Under the pieces are notes generated by a model that searched no databases, was not told the DNA's origin, and saw only the letters and a program-made list of their open reading frames with translations. A DNA stretch of 64,000 nt from Jiella pacifica (GTDB lineage Bacteria > Pseudomonadota > Alphaproteobacteria > Rhizobiales > Rhizobiaceae): NCBI RefSeq assembly GCF_010500815.1, contig NZ_JAAAMG010000024.1, positions 17,070 to 81,069 of the forward strand. The letters run 5' to 3'. Below are positions 53,952 to 64,000 of the stretch, piece by piece (position 1 is the first letter of the stretch; each line of letters starts with the position of its first letter). The position numbers and the translations under genes were made by a program.

Positions 53952-54914
53952 ATGGACACGCTGACTCGCATGCGGGCTTTTCTCGCCGTCGTGGAAAACG
54001 AGGGCTTTTCGTCCGCCGCTCGCAAGACCGGACGCTCGAAGGCGCTTCTGTCGAAATACGTTCGCGAACTCGAAGACGAACTCGGCGTCCTCCTGATCAA
54101 TCGGACGACCCGGCAGATCGCGCTCACCGCCGCCGGCGAGGTCTATGTGCGCCGCGCAGGGGTGATTCTCGCCGATCTCGAAAGCTTGAACGAGGAGGCG
54201 CGCGAGGCGACGGGCGAGGCGAAGGGACGCATCCGCGTCTCGGCCGCCCGCACTTTCGGCGACGCCGAACTCGGCCACTGCCTCGTCGATTTCGCCAAGG
54301 CCTTTCCGGACATCAGCCTCGACATCCATCTCGACGACAGTTTCGTCAATCTGGTCGAGGAGGGGTTCGACGTCGCCATCCGCATGACCCGGCTGAATGA
54401 TTCGGCGATGATCGCGCGCCGGCTCGCCTCGCTCGACTTCGTCATCGTCGCGAGCCCGGATCTGGTCGCGCGGCTCGGCAAGCCCGGCCATCCGAGCGAG
54501 TTCGTCGACTATCCGGCAGTGGTCGATTCCAATTCCCGCATGTTCTCCAACTGGATGTTTCGCGATCCTGCGACCCAGGAGCAGATCTCCGTCGCCGTCT
54601 CCGGCCAGTTCACCGCCAACAGCCCCGTCACCGTGCGCGCCGCGGCGCTCGCCGGCCTCGGCTTCGCGCTCAGCCCCTCCTTCGTCGTTCGCGCCGATCT
54701 CGAAGCTGGCCGGCTCGTCACCGTCCTCGACGAATACATGTCCAGCGAAGCCGGGATCTACGCGGTCTTTCCCCATCGCCGCCATCTGCCGGCGCGGGTC
54801 CGCGTCTTCGTCGACTACCTGGCGGAGTGGTTCAAGAAATGCAGCCGGCGGGCGGGCGAGACGGTGCAAAGGCCCGACAATTCGGATGCCGCGCAGGCCG
54901 ACCGCGTGGCGTGA
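53952..54914 (+). CDS. LysR-family transcriptional regulator
   Basis: A 320-residue regulator with the N-terminal helix-turn-helix (MRAFLAVVENEGFSSAARKTGRSKALLSKYVRELE) and a periplasmic-binding-protein-like effector domain. The ALLSKYV recognition helix is typical of the DsdC/CrgA-like branch. ATG 53952 is chosen over an alternative start at 53934. It is divergent from the ornithine decarboxylase leader; a link to polyamine metabolism is possible but unproved. Confidence 0.88.
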   Translation: MDTLTRMRAFLAVVENEGFSSAARKTGRSKALLSKYVRELEDELGVLLINRTTRQIALTAAGEVYVRRAGVILADLESLNEEAREATGEAKGRIRVSAARTFGDAELGHCLVDFAKAFPDISLDIHLDDSFVNLVEEGFDVAIRMTRLNDSAMIARRLASLDFVIVASPDLVARLGKPGHPSEFVDYPAVVDSNSRMFSNWMFRDPATQEQISVAVSGQFTANSPVTVRAAALAGLGFALSPSFVVRADLEAGRLVTVLDEYMSSEAGIYAVFPHRRHLPARVRVFVDYLAEWFKKCSRRAGETVQRPDNSDAAQADRVA

Positions 54915-55025
54915 GGCCGGTCTGAGGGCGTTCTGTCCTAAGGGGAGAAAAATTGCGGCGGGGCGTTTCAAATCCTGAGGGACGTGCGAAACTCGTCTGG
55001 GGCATGAAGACCAGGAGAGAGATCC

Positions 55026-55439
55026 GTGATCGTCTCGACCATGCCCGTTGCACGGTGCGTCGTCCCGCTCGGCGCCATCGTTTGCTTCATCATCGCATTT
55101 GCCGGGTTCTCCGGTGCGGCCTTTGCCGAGACGCTGAAGTCCGGCCGGTTCACCGGTGTCAGCGGCCACGAGGTCTCGGGTGCCGTGACCATTGTCAGCG
55201 GCGAGGGCGGGGCCGTGATCAACTTCGGCCCCGACTTCTCCTTCGACGGCGCACCGGACCCGAAGGTTGCCTTCGGCCATGACGGCTACGATCCGAAGAC
55301 TTTGATCGGGCCGCTGAAGGCGGCGAACGGCGCGCAGTCCTACGCGATGCCCGCCGGTTTCGATCCCGCCGCCTATAACGAGGTGTGGATCTGGTGCGAA
55401 GAGTTCGCCGTGCCGCGCGGCATGGCGAAGATCGAGTAG
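55026..55439 (+). CDS. exported DM13-domain protein
   Basis: A 137-residue protein with a signal peptide (hydrophobic PLGAIVCFIIAFAGFSGAAFA) and one DM13 domain: SGRFTGVSGHEVSGAVTI... ATVINFGPDFSF-type and terminal YNEVWIWCEEFAVPRGMAKI. DM13 domains are proposed to be redox-active or adhesive. The GTG at 55026 follows AGGAG at a good distance; an ATG at 55041 is possible. Confidence 0.7.
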   Translation: MIVSTMPVARCVVPLGAIVCFIIAFAGFSGAAFAETLKSGRFTGVSGHEVSGAVTIVSGEGGAVINFGPDFSFDGAPDPKVAFGHDGYDPKTLIGPLKAANGAQSYAMPAGFDPAAYNEVWIWCEEFAVPRGMAKIE

Positions 55440-55606
55440 GCCGCCCAGAGCCTCGTCCACGACTTCTGCACCGAGGGAAGCGGCGGAGTTCGGTCTTCCG
55501 TCGGAGAGCAGTATTCCTGCGTTTGGTGCGACCCGTCGTCTGGTGGCGGCATGACTGGATCTTTGGCAGAGCCGTGCGGACCTGCCGACGCGGTGCTGCT
55601 CCTAAT

Positions 55607-55906
55607 TCAGGGCGTTCGTTTCGACGGCAAGATGCCCGGATCACGGGCGCCATGCCGGATCGCGACGATGACGATCTCCGTGGCGTGGACCTCGTAGAAG
55701 AGCAGATAGGGATATGGGACGGTGGTGAGACGACGTATCCCTGGAACTTCCGTCTCTACCCCGCTGAACGGCTGGCGACCGAGCTGACCCGCCATGGTTC
55801 GGATCCTGGCGGCAACTTGTCGCGCGCCCATCGAGGAATGCGCGGATAAGTGGTCGAGAATCTCCGACAGCTCACGGAAAGCAGGTGTCGAGAAACGGAC
55901 TTTCAC
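55607..55906 (-). CDS. RelE/ParE-family toxin
   Basis: A 99-residue ParE-like toxin: FSTPAFRELSEILDHLS at the N-terminus and the central VPGIRRLTTVPYPYLLFYEV with the conserved YLLFY strand and terminal VIVAIRHGARD. ParE proteins poison gyrase and RelE-like ones cleave mRNA. Its start overlaps the antitoxin stop by four bases. Confidence 0.85.
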   Translation of the reverse strand: MKVRFSTPAFRELSEILDHLSAHSSMGARQVAARIRTMAGQLGRQPFSGVETEVPGIRRLTTVPYPYLLFYEVHATEIVIVAIRHGARDPGILPSKRTP

Positions 55907-56130
55907 AGACCGTGTTTCGCCCAGAGTGCCGAGATCTCGTCACTGCTGGCGAAATCTCCGCGAAGGGCCGCCTGCTGCCCTCGCAATATGGCGTCGCGAT
56001 CCTCGGCATTGACCGCGACGGGTTCGACGATCTCACCCGACAGGACGAGCACCAAACGGGCGATGTCATCCTGCGCTTCGGGCGGCAACCTGCGCGCGGC
56101 TTCGACGGCTTTTTCCAAAAGATCGGTCAT
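55903..56130 (-). CDS. antitoxin of the ParE-type pair
   Basis: A 75-residue acidic protein (MTDLLEKAVEAARRLPPEAQDDIARLVLVLSGE at its start) with no clear DNA-binding motif; the C-terminal half should wrap the toxin. It stands first, overlapping the toxin by ATGA. An alternative ATG at 56142 adds four residues. Confidence 0.75.
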   Translation of the reverse strand: MTDLLEKAVEAARRLPPEAQDDIARLVLVLSGEIVEPVAVNAEDRDAILRGQQAALRGDFASSDEISALWAKHGL

Positions 56131-56370
56131 GCCCGACATCATGCCTCAGAACGCGGTTGCCGAAAAGCGCGATCGACGTCGGCGACGGCCGCTCGGCTTC
56201 CGGCCACGATCGACAAATGGGGGATCGATCGTCACCTGTCGGCATCACGCGCCGATCAAAGGTCGTCGAAGTCGCTTTCGGCAATTGTGCAGGTCGCGAA
56301 ATCGTGGCCCAATCCCGGCCTCGACGTGCCCTTAACGGGGCGTTCAGAATCCCCGTGCCACGGTCTCGCC

Positions 56371-56883
56371 ATGCGCCATTCTCTCGCCGCCACCGTCCTT
56401 GCCATCGCCATTTCGGCGTCCTTCGCCGCGCCGGCTTTCGCCAAGGGCGGGCCGCAGGAGACCGTCTTCGACGCTGGCGGCGATCCCGGCACGATCGTCA
56501 TCAAGACCTCGGAGCGCAAGCTCTATCTTCTCACCGGCAACGGCCGCGCCCTGCAATACGACATCGCCGTCGGCAAGCCGAGCGAACAGTGGTTCGGCCG
56601 GAGCTGGGTGTCGATGAAGCGGCCGCGGCCGACCTGGACGCCGACGCCGGACATGCGGGCGAAAAAGCCGAGCCTGCCGCAGTCCGTCGGCCCCGGTCCG
56701 AAGAACCCGCTCGGCGAGCGGGCGATGAATCTCGGCTGGACGACCTATCGCATCCACGGCACCAATTCGCCCCGCTCGATCGGCAGTGCAGCTTCGGCCG
56801 GCTGCTTCCGCATGCGCAACGCCGACGTCAAGGACCTTTACGAGCGCGTCCATGTGGGCGCGCAGGTGATCGTCGAGCGCTGA
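56371..56883 (+). CDS. L,D-transpeptidase (YkuD family)
   Basis: A 170-residue exported protein with a signal peptide (LAATVLAIAISASFAAPAFA). The YkuD domain holds catalytic HGTN and SAGCFRMRN motifs with the nucleophile Cys. It makes 3-3 peptidoglycan cross-links or attaches proteins. ATG 56371 begins the signal peptide; the frame further upstream is not coding. Confidence 0.88.
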   Translation: MRHSLAATVLAIAISASFAAPAFAKGGPQETVFDAGGDPGTIVIKTSERKLYLLTGNGRALQYDIAVGKPSEQWFGRSWVSMKRPRPTWTPTPDMRAKKPSLPQSVGPGPKNPLGERAMNLGWTTYRIHGTNSPRSIGSAASAGCFRMRNADVKDLYERVHVGAQVIVER

Positions 56884-56969
56884 GACGCGCGGTCCCGACG
56901 GCCGGCCCTTCCAAACTTCGGCCATTGTTTTCCGCTCTTCCATCTTCCGGGAAGAAGGGGGAATCGTCC

Positions 56970-57629
56970 TTGGCAAGTCGCCTGATCGGTCTGTCGATCG
57001 TTCTCGGCCTGGTTTCGGCCGCGACGTCGGCCGCGGCCCACCCGCATGTATTCGTCGAGCCGCATGTCGAGATCGTCGGCAACGCCGCGGGCCAGATGAC
57101 GGCCGTGCGTAACGTCTGGCGGATGGACGAGCTGTTTTCCTCCTCGGTCGTCGTCGACTTCGACAAGAACGCCAATGGCACGCTCGATCCCGACGAACTC
57201 GACGCGGTCGGCGAGACGGTGCGCACCTCGATCGCCGAGTGGAATTTCTACACCTTCGTCGAGATGGATGGCCAGGACGCCAAGCTGGTCGCTCCGCAGA
57301 AGATGCACACGCTGTTCGAGAACGGGCAGCTGATCTTCTTCTTCGAGATGCCGCTGAAGGATCCGATCGATCTGGCGCGCCAGAAGGTCAAGGTGTCGAA
57401 TTTCGACGACAGCTTCTTCGTCGCGTTCGACTTCAAGGGTGCCGAAGACTTCCAGCTGATCGACCTGCCGTCGGCCTGCGGCAAGAAGCTCTACGTCCCG
57501 GACGAGGACGAGGCGGCCAAGAACTGGATGAACACGATCGCAGGCCTTGGTACCGACGAGGCGGTGCCGCAGGACCAGGCCAACGTCTATGCCGACATCC
57601 TGGCGACGCGGCTGGAGGTTTCATGCTGA
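56970..57629 (+). CDS. DUF1007-family exported protein
   Basis: A 219-residue protein with a signal peptide (LIGLSIVLGLVSAATSAAA) then HPHVFVEPHVEIV, the hallmark of DUF1007. Histidines at the mature N-terminus suggest Ni/Co/Zn binding. The start is a TTG at 56970 with AGAAGGGG upstream. It overlaps the NicO transporter gene by seven bases, and this pair is a common metal-transport module. Confidence 0.8.
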   Translation: MASRLIGLSIVLGLVSAATSAAAHPHVFVEPHVEIVGNAAGQMTAVRNVWRMDELFSSSVVVDFDKNANGTLDPDELDAVGETVRTSIAEWNFYTFVEMDGQDAKLVAPQKMHTLFENGQLIFFFEMPLKDPIDLARQKVKVSNFDDSFFVAFDFKGAEDFQLIDLPSACGKKLYVPDEDEAAKNWMNTIAGLGTDEAVPQDQANVYADILATRLEVSC

Positions 57630-58750
57630 TGCCGACGCCAGCGTTTCGCCCGCGGCCCGCCTCGGCCGCGATCCGACCCGTCTTCCTCGTCGCCCTCTGC
57701 CTGGCGGTTTGTTTCGCGGCAGATCCCGCCTTCGCCCGCTCCTCGATCGGGATCGGCACGTCCGACCCCGTCACCGCGCCCGGCAACGGCATCTTCTCGG
57801 CGCTGTTCATCGAGATCGCCGCCCGCCAGCGCGAGTTCTTCTCGGCGCTTCGCGAAGCGCTGATCGGGCTGAAGCGGGGCGAGGGGGCGCTTGTCTTCCT
57901 GGCCGGCCTGTCTTTTGCCTACGGCATCTTCCACGCCGCGGGACCGGGCCACGGCAAGGCGGTCATCTCCTCCTACATGCTGGCGAGTCGGGCGCAGCTG
58001 CGGCGCGGCATCGCGCTCGCCTTCGCCTCCTCGCTGCTTCAGGCCGTCAGCGCCATCCTCGTCGTCGGCGCCGGCTGGTATCTCCTGCGCGGCACCGGCA
58101 TCTCGATGACCGACGCCACCGACTGGCTGGAGATCGCCTCCTACGCCATGGTGACGCTGTTCGGCTTCTATCTCCTCGCCCGCGCCGCGGCCAAGCTCGG
58201 GCGCCGCTGGCGGCTGACGGAGCGGATGTCGCGCCTGCGCTCCGGCGTCTTCGCGCCGCGGCCGAGCGCGGCAGGCGGGACCTTGGCCTTTGCGGCGCCG
58301 GCCGAGACGCGGGCGCCGACGATGCGCGCCGCCGAGGCGCTACCGGTCGGCGTCGTCTGCACCGAGACCGCGGACGACTGCGCCTGCGGCCGGGCGCACA
58401 TCGCCTCGCCGGAGAGGCTGCGCGAACCGTTGACGCTGAAGACCGCCGCCGCCCTCATCGCCTCCGTCGGGCTGCGGCCCTGCGCCGGGGCGATCGTCGT
58501 CCTCACCTTCGCGCTGCTCAACCAGCTCTATCTCGGCGGTCTCGTCTCGGTGCTTGCCATGTCGCTGGGTACCGCGATCACCGTGTCGGCCCTGGCGACC
58601 CTCGCCGTCGCGACGCGTGGCGCCATCGAGCGGGCAGGGCGGCATGCCCGACGCGCCGCGCTCGTCGGCCTTGGCCTCGAAATCGTCGGAGCATTGCTCC
58701 TGACCGTCGTCGGCATCGGACTTCTCGGCGGCGCCCTGACGACGCTCTGA
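57623..58750 (+). CDS. NicO/RcnA-family nickel-cobalt transporter
   Basis: A 375-residue membrane protein with a signal-like first helix, then the conserved AYGIFHAAGPGHGKAVISSYMLAS (H-x4-D/H) block, and a second family motif near LRPCAGAIVVLTFALL. The loop between is rich in acidic and Cys residues (CTETADDCACG). It may export or import Ni/Co. It overlaps the DUF1007 gene. Confidence 0.85.
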   Translation: MLMPTPAFRPRPASAAIRPVFLVALCLAVCFAADPAFARSSIGIGTSDPVTAPGNGIFSALFIEIAARQREFFSALREALIGLKRGEGALVFLAGLSFAYGIFHAAGPGHGKAVISSYMLASRAQLRRGIALAFASSLLQAVSAILVVGAGWYLLRGTGISMTDATDWLEIASYAMVTLFGFYLLARAAAKLGRRWRLTERMSRLRSGVFAPRPSAAGGTLAFAAPAETRAPTMRAAEALPVGVVCTETADDCACGRAHIASPERLREPLTLKTAAALIASVGLRPCAGAIVVLTFALLNQLYLGGLVSVLAMSLGTAITVSALATLAVATRGAIERAGRHARRAALVGLGLEIVGALLLTVVGIGLLGGALTTL

Positions 58751-58805
58751 TCGGCTTGAACGGGCGGACGCGTCGGCGTCTCGCCCGTTGGCATGAGATC
58801 GCCGA

Positions 58806-59567
58806 TCAGCCGCGGCGATCTCGATAGCCCCGGCATGCCTCGCCGAAGGCCTCGAAAATCGCTGCCGACGGTCCGTCCGTTTCGGCCCAGAATTCCGGAT
58901 GCCACTGGACGCCGAGCGCAAAGCTCTTCGCGCCCGCCACCGAAACCGCCTCGACCGTTCCATCGGGGGCGCTCGCCTCGACGCGCAGGCCGTCGCCGAG
59001 GCGATCGATCGCCTGGCGGTGCAGCGAATTCACGCGGATCGGCCCCGGCCCGACGATCGAGGCCAGCAGGCCGCCGGGCGTGATCGCCACCTCGTGGCGT
59101 GTCGCATAGCGCTCGCGCTGGTCCTCGTGGGTGATGGCGCGGTGGTCCATCCGCCCGTCGAATTCCTGGATCTCGGTCTCCAGCGTCCCGCCGAAGGCGA
59201 CGTTGAGCTCCTGATGGCCGCGGCAGATGGCGAGCAGCGGCAGGCCGCGGTTGAGGCTTTCCGCGATCAGCCGGTCGGTGAGGTCGTCGCGGTCTGGATC
59301 GAACGGCTCGTAGGAGGGGCTCGGCTCGGCGCCGTAGCGCGCCGGATGGACGTTGGAGGCCGAACCGGTGGTGAGGACACCGTCGACGCGATCGAGGATC
59401 GCGGCGATGTCGAACTCGCTGGTCATCGCCGGAACGATCACCGGCACGACTCCCGCGACCCGGGCGAGCGCCTTCAGATAGGTGTCCGGGCTGGCATGCC
59501 AGCGATAGTTCTGGAAATCGCGGACGTCGGCCGGCACGGCGACGAGGGGAGGGAGAGAGGTGGACAT
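58806..59567 (-). CDS. gamma-glutamyl-gamma-aminobutyrate hydrolase (peptidase C26)
   Basis: A 253-residue class I glutamine-amidotransferase-fold hydrolase, PuuD-like. Nucleophile C115 in LLAICRGHQELNVAFGG and the catalytic His/Glu in VQWHPEFWAE. It would split gamma-glutamyl-GABA from putrescine catabolism, which fits the nearby ornithine decarboxylase only loosely. ATG 59567 is the start. Confidence 0.85.
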   Translation of the reverse strand: MSTSLPPLVAVPADVRDFQNYRWHASPDTYLKALARVAGVVPVIVPAMTSEFDIAAILDRVDGVLTTGSASNVHPARYGAEPSPSYEPFDPDRDDLTDRLIAESLNRGLPLLAICRGHQELNVAFGGTLETEIQEFDGRMDHRAITHEDQRERYATRHEVAITPGGLLASIVGPGPIRVNSLHRQAIDRLGDGLRVEASAPDGTVEAVSVAGAKSFALGVQWHPEFWAETDGPSAAIFEAFGEACRGYRDRRG

Positions 59568-59793
59568 GGCAGGCCTTCCGGATGTCGTCTTGCCACATAG
59601 CCTGTCCGCCCTGCGGAGCAAAGGTATGACGGTGCCCGGGCAGGCCGGTCGAGGCCAGCCGCTTGTTCGACGAGGCCGGCGAATACTCACCCGCAAATAC
59701 CCGCCCCGATTGCCGAAGGCCGGCTTTTCATCGGCCGCCCGGAAAGTTAAACACAAAGGGTGGCGGCGATCGCGGCCGCAGTGTCCCGGCTGA

Positions 59794-60936
<1,143 letters not shown>

Positions 60937-60994
60937 GAAAAGCCGTCGAAGGCGCTGCGCCGAAAGGCGCGCGCCGGACAGTTCCCGACAGCAA

Positions 60995-61032
60995 ACGAAA
61001 CGGGCCGCTCCTTTCGGGGCGGCCCGTTTCGT
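60995..61032. terminator. 14-base-pair hairpin, bidirectional terminator-like
   Basis: ACGAAACGGGCCGC (60995-61008) and GCGGCCCGTTTCGT (61019-61032) pair perfectly around a 10-base loop. It lies 59 bases after the first TRAP receptor and before the autotransporter remnant. TTTCGTT on either side gives a weak T-run both ways. Confidence 0.75.
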
Positions 61033-61109
61033 TGGCAGATGCCTTACAGCTCGGCGTCGGCAGCGCGAGGGCGGCGGATCGAGCCCGCGATCCGCCTGGA
61101 CCCCGCTGC

Positions 61110-62459
61110 TCAGAACTTCACGGCGAAGCGACCGGTCGCGCCGTTGCTGTTGGCGTCGTCGCCGAAGTTGCCGCGGTAGCTGATGCCAAGGGTCGCATTC
61201 GGCGCAACCTCCACGTCGACGCCCGCCTCGACGATCGCCGCATCCTTGGCGATCGGCGCGCCGCTGACGCTGAAATCGGCGCCGGTGTCGACGAAGGAGA
61301 GCGCAACGTCCGGCTGGGTGTCGCCGAAGGCGTGGCGCCAGCCGAGGGTCGCCCGCGGCGAGACCGTCATGCCGTTCGCCTCGAAGGAGGTCGCGAGCCT
61401 GACGCCGAGGGTCGAGGCGCCCAGGTCCTGGTCGTAGCCGTCGCTCGAAAGCGCGGCGGCACCGCCGGTTTCGGTGAAGTCGTCGACGGAAAGATGCGTC
61501 CAGGAAAGGCCGGCGAAGGGCTGTGCGGCAATTCCGCCGAGCATCATGTCGTAGCTGACCTCGCCGAACAGCCGCAGGCTGTCGGCGTCGATGTCGGCGG
61601 CAAGGCTGTCGGAGAAGCCCGGGAAGACGACGGAGCGCGACGCTTCGATGTCGTGATAGGCATAGGCGCCGCCGAGGCCGACATTGAGGGCACCGAAGCT
61701 GCGTCCGCCATAGAGGGTGACCTGGTAGCTGTCGGCATCGGCGGAGCTGAGCAGGTCGTCCGCGTCGATGTCAGTATGGGCATAGCCGCCGGCGATGCCG
61801 ACCGCCCAGCCGCCGATCTCGCCGTCGAGACCGGCGAGGAAGCCGCCGGTGGCGCTGTCGACGTCGGCAAGGCCGTCGCCGGAAAAGCGCGTCCAGTCGC
61901 CGTAGCCGGCGGCCCAGGCGCCGAGATTGCCGCGGCTCTCTCCGGCGACGGGAGCGCCGAAGCTCGAGAAGCGCCCGCCGGCATCGGCGGTCTCGTCGTA
62001 GGCGAGCGGCGCCACGCCGCGAGCGGCGCTCGCCCGGGCATCGAGGGCCCGCAGATGGGCCAGGACGAGGTCGTCGCTGAGAAGCCCGGAGGTGATCAGC
62101 GCGCTGCCGACCCCGCCATAGACCTCGCCCGAGGCGAGTTCGAAGGCGCGGGCGGCGTCTGCTGCCGTCGTCTGGCGCAGGAGGGCATCGAAGAGATCGC
62201 CCGAAGCTGCCTTGTCGAGCGCTTCTGCGACATTGCGGCCATTGTCCGTCTCGGCGAGGCTGGCGAAGCTCGTGCCATTGCGGTCGAGGCCGAGGGTGAC
62301 GCTCGTTGCCGCATAGGTGAGGGCCGGGTCGAGGAAGACGAAGTCTTCGTCGGCCGTCAGGCCGTCGAACGTGCCGGAGACGCCGCCGCCAGCGGTCAGG
62401 ATGACGTAGCTCAGGTCGGGATTGGTGAGTGTCCCGGCTTCGACGGTGCCGCAATTCGC
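61110..62459 (-). pseudogene. 5'-truncated autotransporter (beta-barrel remnant)
   Basis: The frame carries a complete autotransporter beta-domain of about 280 residues ending in the outer-membrane C-terminal Phe (RFAVKF), with repeated Gly/Ala-rich strands. Upstream in the same open frame it reads passenger-like sequence (NPDLSYVILTAGGGVSG, then AETDNGR and FELASGEVYGG). There is no signal peptide, no passenger beyond about 150 residues and no ATG start; the frame is open to a stop at 62571 only because the TRAP leader happens to be open. The gene has lost its 5' end next to the second TRAP receptor gene. Confidence 0.75.
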
Positions 62460-62588
62460 CGCTCTGCCGGCTCGTGTTGCTTTTTCGTCAGCGGTGCATA
62501 TGGTCGCGCCGGAAATCGGCTTCGCCCGATGATCGAATCCGTGCGCCGCCCGTTGGGCGGCGTCGCCTTTTCAGGGAATGAGACCATC

Positions 62589-63695
62589 ATGGACAGACGC
62601 AAATTCATCCGCGGTGTCGCCACCGGTGCCGCCGGCGTCAGTGCGGCAGCGACGCTCGCAGCCCCGGCCATCGCCCAGGGCAATCCGAAGCTCCAGTGGC
62701 GTTGCATCTCGTCCTTCCCGAATTCTCTCCCGGCTCTCTTCGGCGCAGCCAGGTACATTGCCGACTATGTTAGGGAGATGACCGACGGCCAATTCGAGAT
62801 CCAGACCTTCGCCGCCGGTGAGATCGTGCCGGGCGGCCAGGTGCTCGACGCGGTGCAGAACGGCACCGTCGAGATGGGGCATACGGCTTCGTATTACTAC
62901 GTCGGCAAGGATCCGGCCTTCGCCTTCGGGACGACTGTGCCGTTCATGCTGAATGCCCGCCAGCAGAACGCCTGGTTCGACCAGGGCGGCGGCAACGAAC
63001 TTCTGGACGCGTTCTTCGAAAAGCAGGGGATCTTCGCGCGGCCCGCCGGCAATACCGGCGCCCAGATGGGCGGATGGTACCGCAAGGAGATCAACTCCGT
63101 CGACGACATGAAGGGCCTGAAGATGCGCATCGCGGGTCTTGCTGGCCAGGTGATGGCCAAGCTCGGCGTGGTGCCGCAGCAGATCCCTGCCGGCGACATC
63201 TATGCGTCGCTGGAAAAGGGCACCCTCGACGCGGTGGAATTCGTCGGCCCTTATGACGACGAGAAGCTCGGCTTCGTGAAGGTCGCGCCCTACTACTACT
63301 ACCCCGCCTGGTGGGAGGGCGGCGCGGCGACCCACGCGATGATCACCCTCGACAAGTGGAACGAGCTGCCGAAGCCCTATCAGGCCATCGTCAAGGCAGC
63401 CTGCGAGGCGGCCAACGGCCACATGCTGGCCACCTACGACTGGGAGAATCCCAAGGCGATCAAACGCCTCGTCGGCGCGGGCGCACAGCTCCGCCCCTTC
63501 ACCCAGGAGATCATGCAGGCGAGCTTCGAGGCTTCGCAGGAGGTCATGCAGGAGATCACCGGCAAGAACGCGGAGTTCAAGAAGCTCTATGACAGCCAGA
63601 CGGCGTTCCGGGCCGAAAGCTATCTCTGGGAGCAGCTGTCGGAATACAACTTCGACACCTTCATGATGATCCAGCAGCGCAGCGGCGCGCTCTGA
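62589..63695 (+). CDS. TRAP transporter substrate-binding protein, copy 2
   Basis: A 368-residue paralogue of copy 1, with Tat signal (DRRKFIRGVATGAAGV), [42 protein letters not shown] and the same C-terminal block ([14 protein letters not shown]). The two copies are roughly two-thirds identical by eye, so they may bind related ligands. Start ATG 62589. The start is followed by no TRAP permease in the window. Confidence 0.9.
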   Translation: MDRRKFIRGVATGAAGVSAAATLAAPAIAQGNPKLQWRCISSFPNSLPALFGAARYIADYVREMTDGQFEIQTFAAGEIVPGGQVLDAVQNGTVEMGHTASYYYVGKDPAFAFGTTVPFMLNARQQNAWFDQGGGNELLDAFFEKQGIFARPAGNTGAQMGGWYRKEINSVDDMKGLKMRIAGLAGQVMAKLGVVPQQIPAGDIYASLEKGTLDAVEFVGPYDDEKLGFVKVAPYYYYPAWWEGGAATHAMITLDKWNELPKPYQAIVKAACEAANGHMLATYDWENPKAIKRLVGAGAQLRPFTQEIMQASFEASQEVMQEITGKNAEFKKLYDSQTAFRAESYLWEQLSEYNFDTFMMIQQRSGAL

Positions 63696-64000
63696 GGACG
63701 AACGCCGCGCGTCTGCATGGTGGGAGCGCGGCGCTCGCTCGGGCCGCGGCAGGCTTGGGAGCCGATCGTTTTCGAAAGGCTTGGCGAGATCGAGACGAGC
63801 CTGTCTGGGCTCGGCCAGCGGTGCCATTTGATTGCGCTTCGGCGTTGACGGAGTGGCCCGTGACATCGACGCTTCGTCATTCTCGGGCCCCGTCCCGAGA
63901 ATCCTGTGTGTTCGAATTGATGTATGGTGGGAAGCGGGAAGGAGGCCGGGAGAATCCTGGTCGTCCAGAAGACAGACCGCACCCTGGCATGGCCCCTTCC
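63696..64000. other. 305-base gap at the window end
   Basis: Apart from the hairpin at 63879-63902, nothing is recognised. A gene may start beyond base 64000. Confidence 0.4.
63879..63902. terminator. 9-base-pair hairpin downstream of TRAP copy 2
   Basis: ATTCTCGGG (63879-63887) and CCCGAGAAT (63894-63902) pair perfectly with a six-base loop. No T-run follows, so it may be a terminator or an mRNA-end stabiliser. Confidence 0.5.

Noticed and set aside
63620..63982. Minus-strand frame at the window end (120 codons)
   Set aside because: Its larger part is antisense to the end of TRAP copy 2 or covers the hairpin; no family pattern.

Overview
The window is GC-rich DNA with densely packed genes from an alphaproteobacterium, most likely of the order Hyphomicrobiales (Rhizobiales). 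The evidence is the combination of a FixJ/FixK-type regulatory style, a complete Sox thiosulfate-oxidation cluster, BigR/SoxR persulfide sensors, an NsrR with truncated haemoglobin, stand-alone malate synthase G and TRAP solute receptors. An Aurantimonas-like marine genus is a guess only. No rRNA, tRNA, CRISPR array, insertion sequence or phage gene was seen.

Region 1 (1-19700) looks like a low-oxygen or energy-stress island. It holds a receiver-only FixJ-like protein, a complete nine-gene N-type ATPase operon (atpDCQRBEFAG), a FixK-like Crp/Fnr regulator, a rare HAD-phosphatase/HerA-like ATPase fusion that overlaps a P-type cation ATPase, a tandem universal stress protein, a 68-residue orphan protein, and an RbbA/YhiI/YhhJ-type ABC exporter. 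Four FNR/FixK-type palindromes (TTGAT-N4-ATCAA-like) sit in front of the N-ATPase, the stress protein, the small orphan and the exporter. FixJ-like sites sit in front of the receiver gene and the FixK-like gene. Together they suggest one FixJ-to-FixK regulon.

Region 2 (19900-39000) is a sulfur-oxidation and persulfide-handling island. soxS-soxR and a YeeE-type transporter run leftward, divergent from soxVW-XYZABCD and a DsrE-family gene. Next come a decayed DsbA-like gene, a PmpAB-type YeeE/YedE pair and a TauE/SafE permease. These are followed by a fusion of a DUF442 sulfurtransferase with type II sulfide:quinone reductase, then BigR, a persulfide dioxygenase and a peroxiredoxin. A divergent second peroxiredoxin, a DUF2892 membrane protein and a second persulfide dioxygenase complete it. 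Periplasmic thiosulfate and sulfide oxidation would feed electrons to the respiratory chain while the dioxygenases and peroxiredoxins remove cytoplasmic persulfides.

Region 3 (39000-64000) is mixed: NsrR with a group III truncated haemoglobin under paired NsrR-like operators, a transporter-fused hybrid histidine kinase next to malate synthase G, a MarR regulator and MFS exporter, a D-Ala-D-Ala ligase, a NUDIX hydrolase, an unknown 227-residue protein, an acetyltransferase, ornithine decarboxylase with a long structured leader, a LysR regulator, a DM13 protein, a toxin-antitoxin pair, an L,D-transpeptidase, a DUF1007/NicO metal-transport pair and a glutamine-amidotransferase-like hydrolase. 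It ends with two paralogous TRAP substrate receptors that flank a headless autotransporter remnant.

All calls are from reading the sequence and from family knowledge; no searches were run.
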